A DNA stretch of 64,000 bases from NCBI RefSeq assembly GCF_029892425.1, contig NZ_JARXWB010000002.1:124001-188000 (forward strand), read 5' to 3'. The notes under the pieces were generated by a model that saw nothing but the letters and a program-made list of their open reading frames with translations, searched no databases and had not been told where the DNA came from. This document shows, in pieces, positions 26,052-35,549 of the stretch; the first letter of the stretch is position 1; each line of letters begins with the position of its first letter. The position numbers were made by a program, and so were the translations under genes. Source of the stretch: Bradyrhizobium sp. BR13661 (GTDB taxonomy: Bacteria > Pseudomonadota > Alphaproteobacteria > Rhizobiales > Xanthobacteraceae).

Positions 26052-26849
26052 TCACTCCTTCGCGGCCATCACTTTCGCTGCATCTGCAATCCCTCGCGCC
26101 ATCGAGACGAACTCGCTCGGCATCATCACCAGCGTCATCGTGTTCTGCTCGGCGCCGACTTCGGTGATCATCTGCATGCGGCGGAGCTCGAGGCCGGCGG
26201 GGTTCTGCATGATGACTTCGGCGGCCTGGCGCAATTGCTCGGCCGCGTCGAGCTCGGCCTCGGCCTTGATCAGACGGGCGCGCTTTTCGCGGAGCGCTTC
26301 AGCTTCCTGAGCAAGTGCGCGCTGCATGCTCGGCGGAATCTCCACGCTCTTCATCTGCACCAGCTCGACCTTGACGCCCCAGGGCTCAGTGGTCGTGTCG
26401 ATTGCTTTCTGCATGACCTCGGCGATGGTGTCCTGCGCTTTCAGGATTTCATCGAGCGTATGCTGCCCGAGCACGGCACGGAGCGTCGTCAGCGAGACTT
26501 GCACGACCGCATTGGAAACGGCCTTGACCTCCATGACCGCAAGCTCGGGATCGACGATGCGATACCAGACCACTGCGTCGACCTTGATCGGCACGTTGTC
26601 GCGTGTGATGCCTTCCTGCTGCTCGACATTCGCGGTGATGGTGCGCAAATCGAGCTTGGTCTGCCATTCGAGAAACTGCCAGACCAGATACAGGCCCGGG
26701 CCGGCGGTGCGGTTAAATCTGCCAAGCCGGAACACGACGCTGCGTTCATATTGATTTGCGACGCGAATGCTCCCGAGGAAATAGGCGAGTGCTAGAAGAA
26801 CGATGATCGTCAGATAAGGATGTGCGGCGACAAGCTCCATGATGAGCAT
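26052..26849 (-). CDS. Slipin (SPFH/band 7 membrane protein)
   Basis: The protein has 265 residues with one N-terminal membrane helix (about 10-30, LTIIVLLALAYFLG), followed by the SPFH domain starting VANQYERSVVFRLGRF. GPGLYLVWQFLEWQTKLDLRT, VEQQEGITRDNVPIKVDAVVWYRI and the C-terminal coiled coil (EAEALREKRARLIKAEAELDAAEQL) are typical of stomatin-like slipins. These oligomerise on the inner membrane and are usually encoded next to an NfeD protease-like partner. No NfeD gene is present here. The gene is isolated, facing away from the downstream oxidoreductase gene cluster by about 160 bases. Confidence 0.92.
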   Translation of the reverse strand: MLIMELVAAHPYLTIIVLLALAYFLGSIRVANQYERSVVFRLGRFNRTAGPGLYLVWQFLEWQTKLDLRTITANVEQQEGITRDNVPIKVDAVVWYRIVDPELAVMEVKAVSNAVVQVSLTTLRAVLGQHTLDEILKAQDTIAEVMQKAIDTTTEPWGVKVELVQMKSVEIPPSMQRALAQEAEALREKRARLIKAEAELDAAEQLRQAAEVIMQNPAGLELRRMQMITEVGAEQNTMTLVMMPSEFVSMARGIADAAKVMAAKE

Positions 26850-27010
26850 GGATGCCTCCTGTTATTCATTGCGCGGCAAATTAAGTGACGCCGATCCCCC
26901 CTTTTCAAGGCCGCCGGCCGTGCACCCTTGGGCATATTTTTCGCAGTTAGCCTCTTGACGACTGGATCACGGCGTCTCGATTGAACGGTGCAGGAAAGGT
27001 GGAAGAAGCC

Positions 27011-28273
27011 CTACACCACCTTGCTGCTCCCCTGCGTGATCAGCCGCGCCGCGCGCTGGTCTCGTGCGTAGATCCAGAGCCAGCTCAGCGCGACGCTGAG
27101 GCGGTGACGCAGGCCGATCAGGAAGTAGATGTGGGCGATGCCCCAGATCCACCAGGCGATGGTGCCACGCAGTTTGACCTTGCCGAAGTCGATGACCGCG
27201 AGCCGCTTTCCGATCTGGGCTAGGCTGCCGGCGTGCTTGTAGCGGAACGCGCCCTTGCTCTCGCCGCGCAGTCGCGCCCTGATGGTCTCGGCGACATGCT
27301 TGCCCTGCTGCTTCGCCGCCGGCGCGATGCCCGGCACAGGCTTGCCGTCCCAGGCGTTGATGTTGATGGTGTCGCCAATCGCGAAGATCTCGGGATGGCC
27401 GGGGATGGTGAGATCCGACTCCACCTGCACGCGCCCGGCGCGATCCGCCGGCGCGCCCAGCCATTCGGCGGCGGGCGAAGCGCGCACGCCGGCAGCCCAG
27501 ATCCGTGTCTTGGCATTCAACAGCTGACCGCCGAACACGACGCCCTCGCGGTTGATTTCGGTGACGGCTTGCCCGAGCACAACCTCGACGCCGATTTTTT
27601 CGAGCGAGGCCTGCGCGTAAGCCGAGAGGTCGTCAGGAAAACCCCCGAGCACGCGCGGTCCGGCTTCGATCAACACCACGCGCGCTTTGGTCGTGTCGAT
27701 ATTGCGGAAATCGCCGGGCAGGGTGTGGTGCGCCATCTCGGCGATGGTGCCGGCGAGTTCGACGCCGGTTGGACCGGCGCCGACGATGACGAAGGTCAGC
27801 CGCGCCGCGCGCCTTGCCGGGTCGGTCTCGCGCTCGGCGCGCTCGAACGCCACCAGAATGTGCCGGCGGAGCGTGGTGGCATCTTCCAGCGTCTTCAGGC
27901 CCGGTGCCCATGTCTCCCACTCGTCATGGCCGAAATAGGCGTGGCGTGCGCCGGTCGCGAGCACAAGCGTGTCGTAGGGCACCTCGCTGCCGTCGTCGAT
28001 CAGCACGCAGCGCCTGTCAGCATCGACGCCGCTGACCGTCGCAAACAGCGTCGTCACCTCGCGCCGGTCGCGCATGAGATGGCGGATCGGCCAGGCGATC
28101 TCGCTGGTCGCAAGCGATGCGGTCGCGACCTGGTAGAGCAGCGGCTGAAACAGATGGTGGTTGCGGCGGTCGATCAGCGTGATCTCGACCGGCGCGCCCG
28201 CGAGCCGGTAGGTCGTCTCCAGCCCGCCGAAGCCGGCCCCGACGATGACAACGCGATGGGGAGTTGCGGCCAT
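27011..28273 (-). CDS. Type II NADH dehydrogenase-like FAD oxidoreductase
   Basis: This pyridine-nucleotide-disulphide-family flavoprotein has 420 residues. The FAD site is GAGFGG at 12-17, the NAD site is VGAGPTGVELAGTIAEMA near 168, and the second FAD motif is GHPEIFAIGDT near 296. HLFQPLLYQVATASL and GWWIWGIAHIYFLIG-like C-terminal hydrophobic residues are typical of Ndh-type enzymes that reduce quinone without pumping protons. It is membrane-associated. It stands alone; the divergent neighbour is a binding-protein gene 302 bases away. Confidence 0.9.
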   Translation of the reverse strand: MAATPHRVVIVGAGFGGLETTYRLAGAPVEITLIDRRNHHLFQPLLYQVATASLATSEIAWPIRHLMRDRREVTTLFATVSGVDADRRCVLIDDGSEVPYDTLVLATGARHAYFGHDEWETWAPGLKTLEDATTLRRHILVAFERAERETDPARRAARLTFVIVGAGPTGVELAGTIAEMAHHTLPGDFRNIDTTKARVVLIEAGPRVLGGFPDDLSAYAQASLEKIGVEVVLGQAVTEINREGVVFGGQLLNAKTRIWAAGVRASPAAEWLGAPADRAGRVQVESDLTIPGHPEIFAIGDTININAWDGKPVPGIAPAAKQQGKHVAETIRARLRGESKGAFRYKHAGSLAQIGKRLAVIDFGKVKLRGTIAWWIWGIAHIYFLIGLRHRLSVALSWLWIYARDQRAARLITQGSSKVV

Positions 28274-28575
28274 GATGCACCCTTCGAATCTCGCTGCGTC
28301 TCACCTTCATTTAAGAGCGGATTGAGCGCTGAGGTCCAATAGCTGTCATCAATCACTGCATAGGCTCGGCGTATCGATATTCCCCGTGAAAAAGCGCCGC
28401 AGCCTCAGCCGAAGTGAGTAGCATTATATTTCTTGCCATCCCCATTTGGGGCGAAATATGGTGCAGGGGCGGGCACTGAGCCATTGGCGGCGCGACGGAT
28501 TTTGCGTTCAATAGCGAGTGACCCGGGGCGGCGATCACCCGGTTTCCGGGATCAATAATTTGGAGGGGAGTGGTT

Positions 28576-29748
28576 ATGAGGACGGCATTCTGGCTGGCGG
28601 GCGCAGCGGCGCTGGTTCTGGCAAGTCCGGCATTCGCCGGCGACAGCATCAAGATCGGTTTCGTCTCGACCTTCAGCGGCCCGACCGCCGTGATCGGCAA
28701 CGACATGCGCAACTCCTTCGAGCTCGCGCTCGATCATCTCGGGCGCAAGATGGGCGGCAAGCCTGTCGAGGTGATCTATGAGGACGATGGCCAGAAGCCT
28801 GACGTCGGCAAGCAGAAGACCGAGAAGCTGGTGCAGTCCGACAAGGTCGATTTTCTCGTCGGCTACATCTGGTCGAACGTGCTGCTGGCTTCGCTCAAGA
28901 CCGCGGTGGATTCGCAAACCTTCATGATCTCCGCCAATGCCGGCCCGTCGCAGCTCGCGGGCGAACTGTGCAGCCCTTACGTGTTTTCGACCTCGTGGCA
29001 GAACGACCAGACGCCGGCCGCCATGGGCCTCTACATGAACGCGAACGGCGTCAAGAGCGTGTTCCTGATCGGGCCGAACTACGCCGCCGGCAAGGACATG
29101 CTTGCGGGCGTAAAGAGCACGTTCAAAGGTGAGGTCAAGGGTGAGGAATACACGGTGTGGCCGAGCCAGCTCGACTTCTCGGCTGAGCTGGCGAAAGCCC
29201 GTGCCTCCGGTGCCGAATCGATCTTCGTATTCTATCCCGGTGCGGCCGGTGCGCAGTTCCTCAATCAATATGTCCAGGCCGGCATGAAGAGCACCATGCC
29301 ACTCTATACCGCCTTCACCGTCGACGAGACGACGCTGCCGTTGCAGAAGGAGAATGCGTTCGGCGTGCCCGGTGCGCAGGAGTGGGTGAACGACTTGCCC
29401 AACGAGCAGAACAAGAAGTTCGTCGCCGACTACCGCGCGAAATATCCCAGCGCTCGCCCGAGCTATTATGGTGCGCAGGCCTATGACGCGGCTCAGCTCA
29501 TCAACAGTGCGGTGGTCGCCGTCGGCGGTGACACCTCCAAGAAGGATGCGATGAAGGCCGAAATGGAAAAGGCCAACTTCAAGTCACTGCGCGGCGCGTT
29601 CAAATACGGCAACAACCACATCCCGATCCAGAACTTCTATCTGCAGGACGTGGTGAAGGGCGCCGGTGGCGAGCTCGGGCTGAAGACCGTCGCGACCATC
29701 GTCACCAACGATCAGGACCGCTTCCACGACAAGTGCCCGATGAAGTGA
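28576..29748 (+). CDS. Liv-type ABC transporter substrate-binding protein (orphan)
   Basis: The binding protein has 390 residues. The signal peptide ends PAFA near residue 21, then GDSIKIGFVSTFSGPTAVIGNDM. A later VFSTSWQNDQTPAAMGLYMNANGVKSVFLIG and FYLQDVVKG are typical of the amide/aromatic branch of the Peripla_BP_6 family. GGAGGGG lies eight bases before the ATG. No permease or ATPase gene accompanies it. The 302-bp region upstream, shared with the divergent NADH dehydrogenase gene, holds a small CCCGG/CCGGG hairpin but no recognised promoter. Confidence 0.9.
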   Translation: MRTAFWLAGAAALVLASPAFAGDSIKIGFVSTFSGPTAVIGNDMRNSFELALDHLGRKMGGKPVEVIYEDDGQKPDVGKQKTEKLVQSDKVDFLVGYIWSNVLLASLKTAVDSQTFMISANAGPSQLAGELCSPYVFSTSWQNDQTPAAMGLYMNANGVKSVFLIGPNYAAGKDMLAGVKSTFKGEVKGEEYTVWPSQLDFSAELAKARASGAESIFVFYPGAAGAQFLNQYVQAGMKSTMPLYTAFTVDETTLPLQKENAFGVPGAQEWVNDLPNEQNKKFVADYRAKYPSARPSYYGAQAYDAAQLINSAVVAVGGDTSKKDAMKAEMEKANFKSLRGAFKYGNNHIPIQNFYLQDVVKGAGGELGLKTVATIVTNDQDRFHDKCPMK

Positions 29749-29758
29749 GGCCTTGCCT

Positions 29759-29788
29759 CTTCCCCTTTCCTCGCGCGGAGAGGGGAAG
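29759..29788 (+). terminator. Terminator-like hairpin
   Basis: CTTCCCCTTTCC and GGAGAGGGGAAG pair over 11 of 12 positions around TCGCGC, beginning ten bases after the stop of the binding-protein gene and followed by TTCTC. It is a likely transcription stop, though the T-run is weak. Confidence 0.5.
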
Positions 29789-29953
29789 TTCTCGCCTTGC
29801 TTGCGCCGGTGGGCTGCGACCGATTGATGACGGCTCCCGCTTGAGCGCGCCGCGCAAAATCTTGCGCCGGTCCGATTTCAGACTCAAATCCGCCAACGAT
29901 TGATTCGAACCTATCTGAATAGGGCCGGGGGCATGTCCTTGGGGGACTCGCCG

Positions 29954-30244
29954 ATGAGTGACAAAGATTTATCGCAGTCTAAGGCGCGGACAATTAATTC
30001 AACGGCGGACGGAATCGTGTCCGACGATGCTCTCGAACTTCTATCGCCGCAACTACGGGAGGAGTTCGACGACGATGAATCGCCGTCGAACGAGGTCTTG
30101 CAATTGCTCGAGGAGAATGCGCGGCTTCGGGCGCTCAACGTCGAGCTCTCGAACCTGCTCGGCGATTTGCCTGATATCGCGTGGGGGGCTGCGTTGACGT
30201 CCGCAGAGGCGATCCGGTCCATTCGCCGAAAGATCGCGACTTAA
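29954..30244 (+). CDS. Small acidic coiled-coil protein, function unknown
   Basis: This hypothetical protein has about 96 residues. A polar N-terminus is followed by an acidic part (EEFDDDESPSNE), then a leucine-rich helix likely to form a coiled coil (VLQLLEENARLRALNVELSNLLGDL) and a short C-terminal helix ending RSIRRKIAT. The frame extends upstream to 29900; starts at 29933 and 29954 are both possible, and the latter is taken because a G-rich stretch precedes it. No family function is recognised. Confidence 0.65.
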   Translation: MSDKDLSQSKARTINSTADGIVSDDALELLSPQLREEFDDDESPSNEVLQLLEENARLRALNVELSNLLGDLPDIAWGAALTSAEAIRSIRRKIAT

Positions 30245-30285
30245 GTGTTGCAGCGAGATGCGGCGAGACGGGCGCCGCATCCGCC

Positions 30286-32157
30286 TCACACCCGCGGGAT
30301 GCTCGCGGGTCGCACCTCGCGTGCCTGCGCCGCGAGTCTGATGCCGGCATTGGGCGCGCCAAAGCCCTGGTAGCTCCTGCGCTCGACGATCTCGAAGAAG
30401 AAGCGCTCGTCGAAAATGTGGGTGTAGACCTGGAAGAATTCGCCGTCGCCCTCGCGGTCGTAGAGGATGTGGTTGGTGCGGAGCTTGGCCATGACATCAG
30501 GGGCGAGGTCGTATTTGGCTTCGATGTCGTCGTAGTAATTGTCGGGGATGTCGAGGAAGCCGGCGCCGCGGGCGCGCATCGCGGCGACGGTGGCGAAGAT
30601 GTCCTCGCACGCGAACGCGACGTGCTGCACGCCCGAGCCGAAGAACTCCGAGATGAAACGCGCCGGCAGCGTGCGGTTGGCGGAGGAGCCGTTGACGACG
30701 AAGCGCAGGCTTTGGTCGCCATTGATGAGCGCCTGGCTCTGAACGAGCCCGCGAGGGTCCGCGATCTCCATCTGCGGCAGGCGCTTGAGGTCGAGGATGC
30801 CGGTGTAGAACAGCAGCCAGGACAGCATGTCGTCATAGGGCATCGACTGCGCGATATGGTCGACCGCGAGCAGCGCATCCGCGCTGGCATCGCTTGCGAT
30901 GGCTTCGAAATCCGTGTCCCAGTTCTTGCCGGCCTGATCGAGGAAATAGAGCAGGCTGCCGCCGACCCCGTGGATCGCGGGGATCTCCAGCTCGCCCGGT
31001 CCGACCGGCTGGTAGAAGGTACGCGCCTTCAGCGTCTCGGCCCGCTGCATGGCAAGGCCGGCATTGTCGACATCGAGCGCGATGGCGCAGACGCCGGGGC
31101 CGTGGGTCACGTAATGCGAATGCGCAAAGCCGTCGGTCTCGGAGTTGATCACAAGCTCGACCTTACCCTGAGACCAGCGCTCCACCGCCTTGCTGCGATG
31201 CTTACCGGTCTTGCGGAAGCCGAGTTGCGAAAACAAATGCGCAAGCTCGCCGGCCTTGGTCTCGTTGACGGCGAACTCGATGAAGCCGGTGCCGCTGCTC
31301 TTGGCCTTCGGTGCCAGCGGTTCGCCGACCAGCTTCGGCCAATCGGGTGCAAGCTGGTCCTGCAGCAGGATCAGCGAGCGCAGGCCGTCGACCGCGGTCT
31401 GCGCCGCCGAGCCGGCGCGGAACTGGTCGTTGAAGATCTCGAGCGACCACGGGCCGGAATAGCCAGTCGCCGCGATTGCCTGCATGAATTCGACGACTGG
31501 CAGGTCGCCCTGGCCGGGGAATGAGCGGAAGTGCCGGCTCCACGACAAAATGTCGAGCTCGAGCTTGGGCGCATCGGCGAGCTGCACCAGAAAGATCTGG
31601 TCGCCGGGGATCGAGGCCATCGCGCGGACGGGGAAGCCTGGCGCCAGCGCATGAAAGCTGTCGAGGATGACGCCAATCGCAGGATGATCGGCGCGCCGCA
31701 CGATCTCCCAGGCGTCGCGATAGTCGTTGACGTGGCGGCCCCAGGCCAGCGCCTCGTAACCGACGCGCAAGCCGCGCTTGGCGGCGCGGTCGCCGAGCTC
31801 GCGAAAATCATCCGCGGCGCGGTCGATACCGCCGAGCGAGGCGGGCGACACGTTGGAGCAGATCAGCAACAGGTCAGTACCGAGCTCCTGCATCAGATCG
31901 AACTTGCGATCCGCGCGGGCGAAGTTGCGCGCGCGCTGCGGCTCCGGCATGCCCTCGAAATCGCGGAACGGCTGGAATGCACAGATCTCGAGATTGAGGT
32001 CCTTGCAGAGCTTTGCGATGTCGCGTGGGCCAGAACCGAACGATAGCAAATCGTTCTCGAAGATCTCGACCGCCTCGAAGCCCGCGGATGCAATGGCGCG
32101 CAGCTTTTCGTCCAGGGCGCCTGAGAGAGAGACGGTTGCGATCGAGCGTTTGTTCAT
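30286..32157 (-). CDS. quiC: 3-Dehydroshikimate dehydratase (QuiC type) fused to HPPD-like domain
   Basis: The protein has 623 residues in two parts. Residues 1-280 form a xylose-isomerase-like TIM barrel with metal-ligand-type residues in YEALAWGRHVND, GVILDSFHAL and SLEIFND; this domain dehydrates 3-dehydroshikimate to protocatechuate. From about 290 to 600 there are two glyoxalase-fold units resembling 4-hydroxyphenylpyruvate dioxygenase (SGTGFIEFAVN, GVQHVAFACEDIF, GEFFQVYTHIF). The same fusion is known from Pseudomonas QuiC1, where the C-terminal part is structurally HPPD-like. It is the last gene of the liv-aroE unit and its ATG overlaps the stop of the LivF-type gene by four bases. Confidence 0.88.
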   Translation of the reverse strand: MNKRSIATVSLSGALDEKLRAIASAGFEAVEIFENDLLSFGSGPRDIAKLCKDLNLEICAFQPFRDFEGMPEPQRARNFARADRKFDLMQELGTDLLLICSNVSPASLGGIDRAADDFRELGDRAAKRGLRVGYEALAWGRHVNDYRDAWEIVRRADHPAIGVILDSFHALAPGFPVRAMASIPGDQIFLVQLADAPKLELDILSWSRHFRSFPGQGDLPVVEFMQAIAATGYSGPWSLEIFNDQFRAGSAAQTAVDGLRSLILLQDQLAPDWPKLVGEPLAPKAKSSGTGFIEFAVNETKAGELAHLFSQLGFRKTGKHRSKAVERWSQGKVELVINSETDGFAHSHYVTHGPGVCAIALDVDNAGLAMQRAETLKARTFYQPVGPGELEIPAIHGVGGSLLYFLDQAGKNWDTDFEAIASDASADALLAVDHIAQSMPYDDMLSWLLFYTGILDLKRLPQMEIADPRGLVQSQALINGDQSLRFVVNGSSANRTLPARFISEFFGSGVQHVAFACEDIFATVAAMRARGAGFLDIPDNYYDDIEAKYDLAPDVMAKLRTNHILYDREGDGEFFQVYTHIFDERFFFEIVERRSYQGFGAPNAGIRLAAQAREVRPASIPRV

Positions 32158-32891
32158 GCTGCTGTCTCCTCCATGGCTCCCCCGAGGAAGAGCTGGCCGA
32201 TTCTTGGATCGTTCAAGATGCGCTTCGCGCCGTCGACCATGCGGGTCTGGCCGAGTTCGAGCACGATGCCGATGTCCGAGATTTCCAACGCCGAGCGGGC
32301 GTTCTGCTCGATCATCAAAACGGTGACGCCGCGGTCGCGCAAGGATTTGAGAATGTCGAAGGTCTGCTGCACCATCAGCGGCGACAGGCCGATCGAGGGT
32401 TCGTCGATCAGCACCAGCTTCGGTTCGAGCAGCAGCGAGCGCGCGATCTCGAGCTGCTTCTGCTCGCCGCCCGAAAGCGTCGACGCCTGCTGCGTCGACT
32501 TCTTCCTCAGCGCGGGAAACAGATCAAGGGCGGCCTCGATTCGTGCCGGGAGGTCGATGCCTTTGCCGGCGGAAACGCCGCCGAGCTCGATGTTGCTGCG
32601 GACCGAGAGCTCGGGAAAGATGTTGCGGCCCTGCGGCACGTAGCAGATGCCGGCATTGAGCAGCGCGCGCTGGCTCAGGTTCGTGACATCGCGTCCGGCA
32701 AAGCTGATCTTGCCTTCGCGCAGCTTCAGGAGGCCGAAGATCGCCTTGAACACGGTGGATTTGCCGGCGCCGTTAGGGCCGATGATCGTGGTAATCGTCG
32801 CCGGCGGCACCGCGAATGTGGTGCCGTTCAAGATCGTCATCTTGCCGTAGCCGCCGACGAGATTGTGAACCGAGAGGATCGGGTCGCTCAT
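32154..32891 (-). CDS. LivF-type ABC transporter ATPase (quinate/shikimate cluster)
   Basis: The ATPase has 245 residues with Walker A GPNGAGKST near 38, Q-loop, signature LSGGEQKQL near 142 and Walker B LVLIDEPSIGLSP. It pairs with the LivG-type ATPase encoded 12 bases upstream. Its stop overlaps the quiC start by four bases, so transport and dehydroshikimate dehydration are translationally linked. The cargo is probably quinate, shikimate or a related acid, judged from the operon rather than from the protein itself. Confidence 0.92.
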   Translation of the reverse strand: MSDPILSVHNLVGGYGKMTILNGTTFAVPPATITTIIGPNGAGKSTVFKAIFGLLKLREGKISFAGRDVTNLSQRALLNAGICYVPQGRNIFPELSVRSNIELGGVSAGKGIDLPARIEAALDLFPALRKKSTQQASTLSGGEQKQLEIARSLLLEPKLVLIDEPSIGLSPLMVQQTFDILKSLRDRGVTVLMIEQNARSALEISDIGIVLELGQTRMVDGAKRILNDPRIGQLFLGGAMEETAA

Positions 32892-32903
32892 GGCTCGCGC
32901 TCC

Positions 32904-33647
32904 CTAATGTCCGAGATAGGCTTCGATCACGGCGGGGTTCTTGCGGACCTCGTCCGGCCGTCCCATCGCCAGCACCTTGCCCTCCGCCATCACCATTACG
33001 CGCGAACACAGCGACATCACGAATTCCATGTTGTGCTCGATCACGACGAAGGTCGCGTTCTTCTCGCGGTTGATGGCGACGAGCCTGTCCTTGAGATCCG
33101 CCAGCATCGACGGGTTGACGCCGCCGGCGGGTTCGTCGAGCAGCACCAGGCGGGGCCCACCCATGAACGCCATCGCGGCATCGAGCAGCTTTTGCTGGCC
33201 GTAGGAGAGGCCGCCGGCCGGCTCGTCGGCGAGATGGTCGAGCTTGAAGAAGCCGATCATCTGGTTGGCTGCATCTGTCAGGCCGGCATCGGAGCGGCCG
33301 ACCAGGCGCGAGGCCATGTTGCCCTGGTGCTCCTGTCCCGCGAGGATCAGGTTCTCGCGCACGGAGAGTTTTGGAAAGACTTGCAGGAGCTGGAAGGTGC
33401 GGCTGACGCCCAACTTGTTCAGTTCTGACGGGCGCAGGCCGGTAACGAGCTTGCCGTCGAGCTTGACCTCGCCGCCCGTCGGAGTGAGCTGGCCGAGAAT
33501 GCAGTTAAACAACGTCGACTTGCCGCAGCCGTTCGGGCCGATCAGGCCGAGGATCTCGCCTTCGCGCACGTCGAAGGAGACGCCGTCGACTGCGGTGATG
33601 CCGCCAAAGCTCTTCTTGATATCTGTGACTTCGAGCACCGCACTCAT
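32904..33647 (-). CDS. LivG-type ABC transporter ATPase (quinate/shikimate cluster)
   Basis: The ATPase has 247 residues with Walker A GPNGCGKST near 37, signature LSYGQQKLLD near 157, Walker B LVLLDEPAGGVNP and the LivG-specific C-terminal extension ending VIEAYLGH. The ATG at 33647 overlaps the stop of the LivM-type gene by four bases (ATGA). A much longer frame in this register runs into the permease gene and is not real. Confidence 0.93.
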   Translation of the reverse strand: MSAVLEVTDIKKSFGGITAVDGVSFDVREGEILGLIGPNGCGKSTLFNCILGQLTPTGGEVKLDGKLVTGLRPSELNKLGVSRTFQLLQVFPKLSVRENLILAGQEHQGNMASRLVGRSDAGLTDAANQMIGFFKLDHLADEPAGGLSYGQQKLLDAAMAFMGGPRLVLLDEPAGGVNPSMLADLKDRLVAINREKNATFVVIEHNMEFVMSLCSRVMVMAEGKVLAMGRPDEVRKNPAVIEAYLGH

Positions 33648-34642
33648 TGCGCCGTCTCCAGGCGGGATTTGGCGACGGCGCGCAGCGCTGAGGCCGCCTT
33701 GGTGCGTCGGGCGGCCGTGGTGCGGTCGAGGATCCCGAGAATGCCGGTCGGTGACCAGATCAGAAGCCCCATCACCGCGACCGCGTAGAGCATCAGATAG
33801 TAGCCTTCGGTGAAGCGCAGCCATTCCGGCAGCAGCACCGCGATCATCGCTCCCAGGAAGGGGCCGAAATAGAATCCGGCGCCGCCGACGATCACCATCA
33901 TCAGGAGATCGAGCGAGAGCGACAGGTTGAACGGAACGGGGTCGATATATTGCGTCAGTGGCGCGTAGAGCGCCCCGGCGACGCCGCCGAGTGCCGAGCC
34001 GATCGCGAAGGCCATCAACGTGTAGCGGCGGGTGTCGATGCCGAGCGACTGGGCGCGCAGCGGATTCTCGCGCAGCGCCATGAAGGCGCGGCCCCAGGGT
34101 GAGCGGATCAGCCACCACACCGCGAGCGATACGATCGCAAGCGAGCCGAGGCAGACATAATAGAACGGCAGCGGCTTGTTGGTCGGGATGCCGAAAAAGT
34201 GGGGACGGGGAATATTGGAGATCCCGTAGATGCCGCCGGTGAGCCAGCTCTCGTTGCGGAACACCAGGAAGGCCAGCGTCGAGAAGGCGAGCGTGACGAA
34301 GGCGAGGTAGTGATGCTGCACGCGCAGCGCGGGATAACCGAGCACCCAGCCGACCGCGAAGGCAAGCACGATCGCCGCTACGATCGCGGCCGGCAGCGGC
34401 CAGCCATGCGTCGTCATGATCGCGGAAGCATAGGCGCCGATGCCGACGAAAGCGCCCTGTGCCAGCGATACCTGTCCGGCATAGCCGAGCGTGAGGTTGA
34501 GGCCCATCGCGGCGATGGTCATCACCGCCCATTGGCTAAGGATGAACAGGCCGTAGCGGTTGAAGTTCATGGGAATCACGATCAGACCGGCGACGACGAT
34601 GAGGCCGAGCGCGATCTTCAGGGGTTTGGCGAAACCGCTCAT
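33644..34642 (-). CDS. LivM-type ABC transporter permease (quinate/shikimate cluster)
   Basis: The permease has 332 residues and eight to ten membrane helices. The LivM blocks are present: MGLNLTLGYAGQVSLAQGAFVGIGAY near the N-terminus, the coupling loop SPWGRAFMALRENPLRAQSLGID, and GGAGFYFGPFLGA. The start at 34642 overlaps the stop of the LivH-type gene by four bases. The C-terminus ends with a short cytosolic Ala/Arg/Lys-rich tail. Confidence 0.93.
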   Translation of the reverse strand: MSGFAKPLKIALGLIVVAGLIVIPMNFNRYGLFILSQWAVMTIAAMGLNLTLGYAGQVSLAQGAFVGIGAYASAIMTTHGWPLPAAIVAAIVLAFAVGWVLGYPALRVQHHYLAFVTLAFSTLAFLVFRNESWLTGGIYGISNIPRPHFFGIPTNKPLPFYYVCLGSLAIVSLAVWWLIRSPWGRAFMALRENPLRAQSLGIDTRRYTLMAFAIGSALGGVAGALYAPLTQYIDPVPFNLSLSLDLLMMVIVGGAGFYFGPFLGAMIAVLLPEWLRFTEGYYLMLYAVAVMGLLIWSPTGILGILDRTTAARRTKAASALRAVAKSRLETAQ

Positions 34643-35514
34643 ACCGTGCGCTCCTCGGCGCGGCCGAGCAGCCCTTGTGGCCGGAACAGGATGACGGCGA
34701 TCAGGAAGATCATCGGCACCGCGGCGCGGTACTGCGTCGAGACATAGGCGGCGGCGAGGTTGTCGAGCACGCCGATCAAGAGGCCTCCGGCGATGGCGCC
34801 GCGCACCTGGTTGAAGCCGCCGACGATCGCCGCGATGAAGGCGGCCTGGCCCAGCACTTCGCCGGACGAGAACTTTGCCAGATAGATCGGCGTGATCAGC
34901 AGCGAGGCCAGCGCGACCAGGAAGGCGTTGATCAGGAAGGTCAGCAGGATCATGCGCTCGACCGGCACGCCGATGATGCGTGCGACCGTCGGGTTCTGCG
35001 CCGCCGCCTGCATCTGGTGGCCGAGCGAGGTGCGGTTGAGCAGCGTCGTCAGGCCGAAAACGGCGAGGATGGCGACGGCGAGGACGCCGATGCTTTGCAG
35101 CGATACAGCGTAGCCGAGGATGGAGATGTCGCCTGTGGGCACGATCGACGGGAAAGGCGACGCCTCCGCGCTGAAGAATTGCTTCACCGCCTCCTTGATC
35201 CCGATCGCCAGCGCCATCGTCGCGATTGCCAGTGGCAGCACGCCATGGCGCATCATTGGATCCACCAGCAGCATCTTGAACGCGAGGCCGAGCAGGATCA
35301 TCGAGAGCAGGATGCCGAGGATGATCGCGAGCCAGAACGGCGCGCCGACATGCATCACCGCCAGCATCAAAAACGCCGGCAGCATCACGAACTCGCCTTG
35401 GGCGAAATTGATGGTCTGCGAGGTCTGCCACAGCAGCGTGAAACCGACCGCCACCAGCGCATAGATCGCGCCGGTGGCGAGGCCCGCGACCAGAAGATCG
35501 AACAGATTTGACAT
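34639..35514 (-). CDS. LivH-type ABC transporter permease (quinate/shikimate cluster)
   Basis: The permease has 291 residues. The N-terminus has GLATGAIYALVAVGFTLLWQTSQTINFAQGEFVMLPAF, the family hallmark, and the coupling loop is RTSLGHQMQAAAQNPTVARIIGV. A GAGGA ribosome-binding site lies just before the ATG at 35514; the frame reaches 35565 but those codons lie in the leader. It follows the binding-protein gene across a 209-bp gap that contains a palindromic repeat. Confidence 0.93.
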   Translation of the reverse strand: MSNLFDLLVAGLATGAIYALVAVGFTLLWQTSQTINFAQGEFVMLPAFLMLAVMHVGAPFWLAIILGILLSMILLGLAFKMLLVDPMMRHGVLPLAIATMALAIGIKEAVKQFFSAEASPFPSIVPTGDISILGYAVSLQSIGVLAVAILAVFGLTTLLNRTSLGHQMQAAAQNPTVARIIGVPVERMILLTFLINAFLVALASLLITPIYLAKFSSGEVLGQAAFIAAIVGGFNQVRGAIAGGLLIGVLDNLAAAYVSTQYRAAVPMIFLIAVILFRPQGLLGRAEERTV

Positions 35515-35549
35515 GTTCCTCTTTCGTGTCCCTTGCCCGGCTCCGTCGT

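Noticed and set aside
32904-34532. 542-codon frame beginning inside the LivM-type gene
   Set aside because: Only the last 247 codons are the LivG-type protein; the upstream part is out of frame with the permease.
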